From positions 4,001,753 through 4,065,752 of the forward strand of contig NZ_CP139781.1 of assembly GCF_019679435.2 (NCBI RefSeq): a stretch of 64,000 bases of DNA. The letters are read 5' to 3'. The translations under genes were made by a program, and so were the position numbers. Of this stretch, positions 21,501 to 33,500 are shown piece after piece. Numbering within the stretch: position 1 is the stretch's first letter; every line of letters starts with the position of its first letter. Below the pieces are notes generated by a model. It made no database searches. It was given only the letters and a program-made list of their open reading frames with translations, and was not told where the DNA came from. Origin of the DNA: Actomonas aquatica. GTDB lineage: Bacteria > Verrucomicrobiota > Verrucomicrobiia > Opitutales > Opitutaceae.

Positions 21501-24500
21501 CACGGTCGACATCGTCTCCAACAAGCTCCGCATCGTGGCCGGCGTCGGAGCCGGCGAATCCACCAACCACCTGGAAACCACCACCGGCACCTTGTCGGCG
21601 CGCGCGACCTCGGGCGGCCTGTTCCTGACCGAGACCGATGCGCTCATTATCGACGACGTGGCGGTCACGGTGCAAAAGGTGGGCGTCGACACCGGCGTCA
21701 CCCCGACGACCGACGCCACTCAGTCCGACCTGATCACGACTGCAGGCAACGGCTCGATCGTCCTCATCACCGGCGGCGACCTCACCTTGGAAGACGGCAC
21801 GGCCACGGCGAACAACCGCGCGATCGAGGCCAACGGCACCGGCAACATCCTCCTTTCCACGACCGGCACGATTACGGCCAACGCCGACACGCTCGCGGGC
21901 ACCGGCCACATCAGCGTCATCGCCTCCGACACGATCACGCTCAACGCGACGGCCGATATCGAGACCGGCGGCACGGGCACGATCAACTTGGAGGCCACCA
22001 GCGGCTCGATCACCCAAGCCGACAACAGCCGCATCACCTCGGCCACCGGCGACATCCGCTTGCTCGCCAACGTGGACGTTACCCTCGGTGGTATCACCAC
22101 GGACGCGAACGCGTCCGTCACTGCCTCAACCGGCCAGGTTGTCGACGCTGGCGACGTGAGCGGCGGCGAAGACATCAACGCGGTGGGCCTGCGGATGGTG
22201 GCCGGCCTCGGCATCGCCGGAGCGACGACCCACCTCGAAACGCAGGTCACGACGCTCACCGCACGCGCCACCTCTGGCGGCATCTACCTTACCGAAACCG
22301 ACAGCCTCGGAATCGACGACGTCGCGGTGACGATCCAGCAAGTCGACACCGACGCGACGGTCGACCCGGTTACGGACGCCACGCAGTCCGACGTCATGAC
22401 GACGGCCGGCGACGGCAATATCGTCCTCGTTACCGGCGGCGACCTGCTCATCAACGACGGCACGGCCGCTACCGATGACATCGGCGTCCAGGCTGACGGT
22501 GCCGGTAACATCCTGCTGTCCACGACCGGCACGATCACCTCGAACGTGGATGTCAACTCGACCACGGGTCACATCACGCTGATCGCGTCCAACTCCATCT
22601 CGCTCACCGACACGGCCGACGTGCGCACGGGCGGCACGGGCACCATCAATCTCGAAGCGACGACCGGTAGCATCACGCAGGACGACAACAGCCGGATCAT
22701 CAGTGACGCTGGTGAAATCCGCCTCCTGGCGAACGTGAACATCACGCTGGGCGGCATCACGACCAACACCGACGCCTCGCTCACGGCGACCACCGGCTCG
22801 ATCATTGATGCTGGCGACGCGTTTGGCGGCGAAGACGTCATTGCGGCAGGCCTGCGCCTGGTGGCCGGCCTCGGCATCGCCGGACCGACGACGCACCTTG
22901 AAACGCAGGTGACGACGCTCACCGCACGCGCCACCTCCGGCGGCATTTACCTTACCGAAACCGACAGCCTCACGATCGACGACGTCGCGGTGACGATCCA
23001 GCAGGTCGACACCGATGCGACGGTCGACCCGGTGACCGACGCGACGCAGTCCGACGTCATGACGACGGCCGGCGACGGCAACATCGTGCTGGTTACCGGC
23101 GGCGACCTCTTGATCAACGACGGCACGGCCGCGACCGACGACATCGGCGTCCAAGCCGACGGTGCGGGTAACATCCTGCTGTCCACGACCGGCACGATCA
23201 CCTCGAACGTCGATGTGAACAGCACCACGGGTCACATTACGCTCGTCGCCTCCGACTCGATCTCGCTCACCGACTCGGCTGACATCCGCACCGACGGCGG
23301 AGCGGGCACGATCAATCTCGAAGCGACGACCGGTAGCATCACGCAGGACGACAACAGCCGGATCATCAGCAACACCGGTGAAGTCCGCCTGATCGCGAAC
23401 GTGAACATTACGCTGGGCGGCATCACGACCAACACCGACGCGTCGCTCACCGCCACCACCGGCTCGATTATTGATGCTGGCGACGCGTTTGGCGGCGAAG
23501 ACGTGAACGCCCTGGGCCTGCGCCTGTGGGCCGGCCTCGGTATCGGTGGAGCGAATACGCACATCGAAACGGCCGTCACGACGCTGACCGCGCGTGCGAC
23601 TAGCGGCGGCATCTACCTTACCGAAACCGACAGCCTCACGATCGACGACGTCGCGGTGACGATCCAGCAGGTCGACACGGATGCGACGATCGACCCGGTT
23701 ACCGACGTCACGCAGTCCGACGTCTTCACCACCGGCGGCGACGGCAACATCGTGCTCATCACCGGCGGCGACCTGCTCATCAACGACGGCACGGCGGCGA
23801 CCGACGACACGGGCGTCCAGGCGCACGGCGCGGGTAACATCCTGCTGTCCACGACCGGCACGATCACGAGCCACGTCGACGTCAACTCGACCACGGGTCA
23901 CATCACGCTGATCGCGTCCGACTCCATCTCGCTTACCGACTCGGCCGACATCCGCACGGGCGGCACGGGCACGATCAATCTCGAAGCGACCACCGGTAGC
24001 ATCACGCAGGACGACAACAGCCGGATCATCAGTGACGCTGGCGAAATCCGCCTCCTGGCCAACGTGAACATCGTCCTTGGCGGTATCACGACCAACACCG
24101 ACGCCTCGCTCACGGCGACCACCGGATCGATCACCGACGCGGGTGACGCCTTCGGCGGCGAAGATGTGATCGCGGTGGGCCTGCGCCTGGTGGCGGGTAT
24201 CGGCATCGCCGGTCCGACCACGCACATCGAAACGTTGATCACGACGCTGAGCGCACGCGCCACCAGCGGCGGCATCTACCTTACCGAAACCGACAGCCTC
24301 ACGATCGATGACGTCGCGGTGACGATCCAGCAGGTCGACACCGATGCGACGATCGACCCGGTCACGGATGCGACCCAGTCCGACGTCATGACCACGGCCG
24401 GCGACGGCAACATCGTCTTGGTCACTGGCGGCGATCTGCTGATCAACGACGGCACCGCGCTCACCGACGACATCGGCGTCCAAGCTGACGGCGCGGGTAA

Positions 24501-27500
24501 CATCCTGCTGTCCACGACGGGCACGATCACCTCGAACGTGGATGTCAACAGCACCACGGGTCACATCACCCTGGTCGCGTCCGACTCCATCTCTCTCACC
24601 GATACGGCCGACATCCGCACGGGCGGCACGGGCACCATCAATCTCGAAGCGACCACCGGTAGCATCACGCAGGACGACAACAGCCGCCTGATCACGGCCA
24701 ATGGCGACATCCGCCTGCTCGCGAATGTGAACATCGTGCTCGGTGGCATCACGACCAACGTGAACGCGTCGCTCACGGCGACCAACGGCTCGATCACGGA
24801 TGCCGGCGACGTGAGCGGTGGCGAAGACGTGAACGCCGCGGGCCTGCGCCTGTGGGCGGCGATTGGTGCGGGTGAATCAAGCGCACACCTGGAGACTGCG
24901 GTCGATACGCTGAGCGCGCGTGCAACCTCGGGCGGCGTATTTATTGATGAAACCGACGCGCTCGTAATCGACGACGTCGCCGTGACGATCCAGCAAGTCG
25001 ACACCGACGCGACGGTCGACCCGGTCACGGATGCGACGCAGTCCGACGTCATGACGACGGCCGGCGACGGCAATATCGTCCTGGTTACCGGCGGCGACCT
25101 CTTGATCAACGACGGCACGGCTGCGGCCGACAACGCCGGCATCGCCGCGCACGGCACGGGTAACATCCTGCTGTCCACGACGGGCACGATCACCAGCAAC
25201 GTCGATATCAGCAGCGGCACCGGCCACATCAGCTTGATCGCCTCCGACTCGATCACGCTGAACGCGACTGTGGATGTGACGACGGCCGGCACGGGCACGA
25301 TTAACCTTGAAGCGACCACCGGTAGCATCACGCAGGCCGACAACAGCCGCCTCACCACGGCCGATGGCGACATCCGCCTCCTCGCCAACGTGGACATCAC
25401 GCTCGGTGGCCTCACCACCAACGTGAATGCGTCGCTCACCGCGACCACCGGCTCGATCATCGATGCCGGCGACGCCTTCGGCGGGGAAGACATCAACGCC
25501 GCGGGTCTGCGGATGGTGGCGGGAATCGGCATCGCCGGCCCGACGACCCACCTCGAAACCGCGGTCACGACGCTCACCGCGCGCGCCACCTCGGGCGGCA
25601 TCTATCTTACCGAAACCGACAGCCTCACCATCGACGACGTCTCTGTGACGATCGAGCAGGTCGACACGGACGCGACGACCGACACCGTCACGGACGCCAC
25701 GCAGTCCGACGTGATGACGACGGCTGGCGACGGCTCAATCGTCCTGGTGACCGGTGGTGATCTGATGATCAACGACGGCACGGCCGCGACCGACGACATC
25801 GGCGTCCAAGCCGACGGCGCGGGTAACATCCTGCTGTCCACGACGGGCACGATCACCTCGAACGTGGATGTCAACAGCACCACGGGCCACATCACGCTGG
25901 TCGCGTCCGACTCCATCTCTCTCACCGATACGGCCGACATCCGCACGGGCGGCACCGGAACGGTGAACCTCGAAGCGACGACCGGTAGCATCACGCAGGA
26001 CGACAACAGCCGGATCATCAGCGCGACCGGCGACATCCGCCTGCTCGCCAATGTGGACATCACCTTGGGCGGCATCACGACAGGCGTGAATGCTTCGCTC
26101 ACCGCCACGACCGGTAGCATCACCGACGCTGGCGACGCCTTCGGCAACGAAGACATCATCGCGGCGGGTCTGCGGATGGTGGCCGGAATCGGCATCGCCG
26201 GCCCGACGACCCACATCGAAACGGCCGTCACGACGCTGACCGCGCGCGCCACCTCTGGCGGCATCTACCTTACCGAAACCGACAGCCTCACCATAGACGA
26301 CGTCTCTGTGACGATCGAGCAGGTCGACACCGACGCCACGACCGACACCGTCACGGACGCCACCCAATCCGACGTCATGACGACGGCCGGCGACGGCAAC
26401 ATCGTGCTCATCACCGGTGGCGACCTGCTGATCAACGACGGCACCGCGCTCACCGACGACATCGGCGTCCAAGCCGACGGTGCGGGTAACATCCTGCTGT
26501 CCACCACCGGCACGATCACCTCGAACGTGGATGTCAACAGCACCACGGGCCACATCACGCTGGTCGCGTCCGACTCCATCTCTCTCACCGATACGGCCGA
26601 CATCCGCACGGGCGGCACCGGAACGGTGAACCTCGAAGCGACGACCGGTAGCATCACGCAGGACGACAACAGCCGGATCATCTCGGTCAGCGGCGACATC
26701 CGTCTGCTCGCCAATGTCGACATCACCTTGGGCGGAATCACCACCAACGTGAATGCGTCGCTCACCGCGACCACCGGATCGATCATCGACGCCGGCGACG
26801 CCTTCGGTGGCGAAGACATCATCGCGGCGGGTCTGCGGATGGTGGCCGGTATCGGCATCGCGGGTCCGACGACCCACATTGAAACCCTGGTGACGACGCT
26901 CACCGCGCGCGCCACCTCCGGCGGCATCTACCTTACCGAAACCGACAGCCTCACGATCGACGACGTCGCGGTCACGATCCAGCAGGTCGACACCGATGCG
27001 ACGATCGACCCGGTCACCGACGTGACCCAGTCTGACGTGATGACGACGGCTGGCGACGGTGACATCATCCTGGTGACCGGCGGCGATCTGCTCATTAATG
27101 ACGGCACGGCGGCGACCGACGACACGGGCATCAGCGCGGACGGGGCAGGGGACATCCTGCTGTCCACGACCGGCACCATTACCAGCAACGTCGATATCAC
27201 TAGCGGCACGGGTCACATCACGCTGGTCGCGTCCGACAGCATCTCTCTCACCGATAGCGCCGACATCCGCACGGGCGGCACGGGCACGATCAACCTCGAA
27301 GCGACCACCGGTAGCATCACGCAGGACGACAACAGCCGGATCATCTCCGATACTGGCGAAGTCCGCCTGGTCGCCGACATCGACATCGTCCTCGGCGGCA
27401 TCACGACCAACACCGACGCCTCGCTGACGGCGACCACCGGCTCGATCACCGATGCGGGTGATGTGAGCGGCGGCGAAGACATCATTGCTTCCGGTCTGCG

Positions 27501-30500
27501 CCTGGTGGCTGGCCTCGGTATCGGTGGAGCGAATACGCACATCGAAACGGCGGTCACGACGCTCACCGCGCGCGCGACCTCGGGCGGCATCTACCTTACC
27601 GAAACCGACAGCCTCACCCTCGACGACGTCGCGGTGACGATCGAGCAGGTCGACACGGACGCGACGACCGACTCGGTCACCGATGCGACGCAATCCGACG
27701 TCATGACGACGGCCGGCGACGGCAACATCGTCTTGGTCACCGGCGGCGACCTGCTCATTAACGACGGCACGGCCGCGACCGACGACATCGGCGTCCAGGC
27801 TGACGGCGCGGGTAACATCCTGCTGTCCACCACCGGCACGATCACGAGCAACGTGGATGTGAACAGCACCACGGGTCACATCACGCTGGTCGCGTCCGAC
27901 AGCATCTCTCTCACCGATAGCGCCGACATCCGCACGGGCGGCACGGGTACGATCAACCTCGAAGCGACCACCGGTAGCATCACGCAGGACGACAACAGCC
28001 GGATCGTCAGCGCGACCGGCGACATCCGCCTGTTCGCCAACGTGGACATCACCTTGGGCGGTATCACCACGGGCGTGAATGCGTCCCTCACCGCCACGAC
28101 CGGCTCGATCACGGACGCTGGCGACGCGGCTGGTGGCGAAGATGTCATTGCAGCGGGCCTGCGCTTGGTGGCCGGCCTCGGCATCGGCGGTGCCACGACC
28201 CACCTTGAAACGCAGGTGACGACGCTCACCGCGCGCGCCACCTCCGGCGGCATCTACCTTACCGAAACCGACGCCCTCACCATCGACGACGTCGCGGTGA
28301 CGATCGAGCAGGTCGCTACCGACGCGACGACCGCCACCGTCAATGACGCCACCCAGTCCGACGTGATGACGACGGCTGGCGACGGCGACATCATCCTGGT
28401 GACCGGCGGCGATCTGATGATCAACGACGGCACGGCGGCGACCGACGACACGGGAATTAGCGCGGACGGGGCAGGGGACATCCTGCTGTCCACGACCGGC
28501 ACCATTACCAGCAACGTCGATATCACTAGCGGCACGGGTCACATCACGCTGGTCGCGTCCGACAGCATCTCTCTCACCGATAGCGCCGACATCCGCACGG
28601 GCGGCACGGGCACGATCAACCTCGAAGCGACCACCGGTAGCATCACGCAGGACGACAACAGCCGGATCATCTCGGTCAGCGGCGACATCCGTCTCCTCGC
28701 CAACGTGAACATCACCCTGGGTGGTATCACCACGGACGCGAACGCGTCCGTCACTGCCTCAACCGGCCAGGTTGTGGACGCCGGCGACGTGAGCGGCGGT
28801 GAAGACGTGAACGCGGCGGGTCTGCGCCTGGTGGCCGGCCTCGGTATCGGTGGCGCGAATACGCACCTTGAAACCGCCGTCGACACCCTCACCGCACGCG
28901 CCACCTCCGGTGGCATCTACCTTACTGAAACCGACGCCCTCACCATCGACGACGTCGCGGTCACGATCGAACAGGTCGACACCGATGCGACGACCGCCAC
29001 CGTCACCGACGCCACCCAATCCGACGTGATGACGACGGCCGGCGATGGCTCCATCGTCCTCATCACCGGCGGCGACCTGCTCATCAACGACGGCACCGCG
29101 CTCACCGATGACATCGGTGTCCAGGCTGACGGCGCGGGTAACGTCCTGCTGTCCACCACCGGCACGATCACCTCGAACGTCGATGTGAACAGCGCGACGG
29201 GCCACATCACCCTGGTGGCGTCCGACAGCATCTCGCTCACCGACTCGGCCGACCTGCGCACGGGCGGCACGGGCACGATCAACTTGGAAGCGACCGCCGG
29301 TAGCATCACGCAAGCCGACAACAGCCGCATCATCAGCGCGGCCGGCGACATCCGCTTGGCTGCCAACGTGAACATTACCCTGGGTGGCATCACCACGGAC
29401 GCGAACGCGTCGCTCACCGCCACGACCGGCTCGATCACTGACGCTGGCGACGTGAGCGGTGGCGAAGACGTGATCGCCGCGGGCCTGCGCCTGGTGGCCG
29501 GCCTCGGCATCGGTGGCGCGACGACGCACCTCGAAACCGCCGTCGACACGCTCACCGCGCGCGCCACCTCCGGCGGCATCTACCTTACCGAAACCGACAG
29601 CCTCGTAATCGACGACGTCGCCGTCTCGATCGAGCAAGTCGGCACCGACGCGACCACCGCCACCGTCAACGACGTGGCCCAGTCCGACGTGATCACCACG
29701 GCCGGCAACGGCGCGATCGTGCTCTCCACGGGCGGCGACCTGACGCTGAACGACGGCACGGCGGCCGCCGACAACACCGCGCTCTCCGCGCACGGCACGG
29801 GCAACGTGCTGCTGCAAACGAGCGCCGGTTCCATCACGGCCAACGCCGACCTGCTCTCGGGCACCGGCCACGTCACGCTGACGAGTGCGGACTCGATCAC
29901 CTTCACCGCCACCGCCGACCTGCGCACCGCGGGCACGATCACGCTCACCGCGCAAACCGGCGCGATCACCCAAGCCGACGACAGCCGCATCGCCTCGACC
30001 GCGGGTGCGATCCAACTGAGCGCGGCGACCGACATCACGCTCGGCGGCCTCACCACCACGGGCAACGTGGCCGTGACCGCGACCACCGGTTCCATCCTCG
30101 ATGCCGGCGACGCCTTCGGCGGCGAAGACATCCTTGCCTCCGGCCTGCGCCTGTGGGCCGGCACCGGCATCGGTGGCGCGACCACCCACCTGGAAATCAA
30201 CGCCACGACCCTCACGGCGACCGCGACCAGCGGCGGCCTCTACCTCTCTGAAACCGATACGCTCACGATCGGCACCGTCACGGTCACCACTCAAGCGGTG
30301 GACAGCGCCGCGGGCATCACCGCCGTGACCGCGACCGCCCAGTCGGGTCTGTCCACCACGGCCGGCGACGGCAACGTGGTCCTCGCCACCGGCGGCGCGC
30401 TCACTGTCACCACCGCGGTCACCACCCACGGCGCGGGCAACCTCCTGCTCGCCACCACCGGCTCGATTGCAATCGCCGCCAACCTCGCTTCCACCAGCGG

Positions 30501-33500
30501 TCACCTGACCCTGACCGCGACCGACTCGATCACCCTGGCCGCTGCGACCACGGTCACGACCGGTGGCACCGGCACGCTCACCGCGATCGCCACCACCGGC
30601 GCGATTACCCAAGCCGACGACAGCCGCTTTATTACCGCCACCGGCGACATCGCGCTCACCGCCGCCACGGACCTCACCCTCGGCGGCCTCACCACCGACG
30701 CGAACGCCTCGCTCACCGCCACGACCGGCTCGGTCCTGGACGCCGGTGACGCCTTCGGTGACGAAGACGTGATCGCCGCCGGCCTGCGCCTGACCGCCGG
30801 CCTCGGCGCGGGCACCAGCACCGACACTCTGGAAACCGCCGTCACGACCCTGGCCGCGACCGCGACCTCCGGCGGCCTCTTCCTCCTGGAAACCGACGGC
30901 CTCACCATCGGCACGGTTGCTACCACCACGCAAACCGTCGGCACCGACGCCACGACCACCACGACCACCACCACCGACCTCACGGGTCTAAGCACCACGG
31001 CTGGCTCCGGTGCGATCGTGCTCACCACCGGCGGCGACCTGACCCTCAGCGCCCCGGTTACCACCGCCGCGGCCGGCAACGTCCTGCTTGCGGTCACCGG
31101 CACGCTCACCGCCGATGCTGTCATCAGCAGCACGACCGGCCACCTCACGCTCACCGCGACCGACACCCTGGCCCTCAACGCCAACCTCAGCACCGCGGGC
31201 ACCGTGACCGTCACCGCCACCACCTTCACCCAGACCGACGGCACCCGCATCACCACGACCGGCGATGTGGCCATCGAGACCACCGGCGACCTCACCCTCG
31301 CGGGCATCACCAGCAGCGGCAACGTGGCCCTCACCGCGGGCAACATCTTCGATGGCGGCGACACCGGTGGCGCCGATGTGGTCGCCAGCGGCCTGCGTGC
31401 TGTGGCGACCGACGGCATCGGCTCGGCCACCGACGCCCTCGAAACCACCCTCGCGACTCTCGCCGCGACCGCAACCGGCGGCGGTATCCACCTCTCCAAT
31501 ACCACTGCGCTCACCGTGGGCAGCGTGGCGGTCAGCACCGCGCAGGTGGGCACCGACGGGACCACCACCGCCGCCGACCTGGCCGCCCTCGCCGGTGTCA
31601 CCACCACCGCCGCCGACGGCGTGATCGCGCTCACCACCGCCGGCACCCTCACCATCAGCGCCGAGGTCACCGCCCACGGCGCGGGCACGATCGCCCTCAC
31701 GACCACCACCGGCGACATCGCCTTGGGCGCGCTCGTGAGCTCCACCTCCGGTGACCTCACCCTCAACGCTGCGGCCCGCGTGCTCGACACCACCGCCACT
31801 GAAACCCCGCTGCTCATCACCACCGGTGCGCTCGACCTGACCGCGACCGGCGGCCTCGGCCAAACCGGCCTGGGCGACCTCGACGTGTCCGCCAGCAGCC
31901 TCTCGCTCACCAACAACGGCGCCGGCTCGATTTACCTCAAGTCCCACGCCACCACGACCCTCTCGGCCACCAGCCTCACGCCCTCGGGCTCGCTCTTCTT
32001 CACCCAAGCCACCGGCAACCTCACCGTGGGCGGCGCCCTCACCGTGGCCCAGGGCAACCTGACCCTGCGCGGCGCGGGCACGATCGCACTCAACAACGCC
32101 CCGGTCAGTGCCGCCGGCACGATCACGATCCAGGGCGGCACGGTCACCGCCACCGCCTCCTCGCTCACCTCCACCGCCGGTGACATCAAACTGGCCGCCG
32201 CCTCGAGCCTCAGCCTCGACGCTAGCTCCAGCCTCACCGCCGCCGGTGACCTCTCAATCGTGAGCGGCGGCAACGCGACCCTCGCGCAGGCGAGCACCCC
32301 GGGCCTCCTGGATATCCGCGTGGCGGGCAACCTGAGCCGCGCCGGTGGTGAACTCCAATCGAACCAGCTGCGCCTGACGGTCGGTGGCAGCGCGGGCAGC
32401 TCGGGCAACCCGATCATCACGCGCACCAGCGGCACGGCCGATGTGCGTGTGAGCGGTGCGACCTATATACTGGAGCAAAACGCCCTGTCCGCAGGCCGCG
32501 GCGGCGTGACCCTGGCGACCACCTCGGGTGGCAGCTCGGTGCTCAACGTGGCCGGTGGCAGCCTCACCTCGACCGGCGGTGGCATCACCGCGACCGGCTC
32601 GGGCACGCTCATCCTGCAAAGCGGCGGCAGCCTCACGATCGGCACCAGCGTGACCAGCAACTCGGGCAGCATCACGGTCAACGCCGGCTCCATCGTCGAT
32701 GGCACCGGTGATGAAGGTGCCTTGTTCGTGACGCCCAACGGCACGCTCACCCTCAACGCTTCCAGCGGCATCGGCAGCGCCGGTTCCGGAGACATCGACT
32801 TTACCGCCGCCGCCGTGGGGGCCTCCACCTCCACCGGCAACCTGAACCTCTCGACCACGGGCTCGACCACCACCACCGGCCTCACGGTGGGCTCCGGCTC
32901 GGGCACCCTGCAGATCGCCGCCGGCGATGACCTCACCGTCTCGGGCACGATCTCCCACGGTGGCTCGGGCGCGGTCAACGTCACCGCCTCGGACAACCTC
33001 AACGCCTCGGGTGCGATCACCGGTGGCACCGGCACGGTCACGGTCACCGCGGGCACCAATGCCAACGTGGGCCGCGTGTCCACCGCGGGCACCGGCGCCG
33101 TCACCGTCACCGCTGGCGGCAGCCTGAGCACCGGTCAGGTCAGCACCGCCACGGGCACCCTCGATCTTAACGCCGGTGGCACGGTCACGGCCAATGGCAC
33201 CGTCTCCAGCGGCTCGGGCCGCATCACGGTCCAAGGCGGCGGCAACGTCACCACCACCACGATCAGCTCCACCTCGGGCAACATCGGGGTGAGCTCCACC
33301 TCCGGCCGCATCCAGACCGGCAGCGTGAGCACCGGCAGCGCCGGCACGCTTACCTTCAACGCCGCCACCACGCTGTCGACCGGAGCGCTCACCAGCGCCA
33401 CCGGCCGGATCCAACTGAGCTCCGGCGGCGCCACCACCGTGAACGGCGCGGTGAACACCACCTCGGGTGCCTTCACCCTGACCAGCGGAGGTAACGCCAC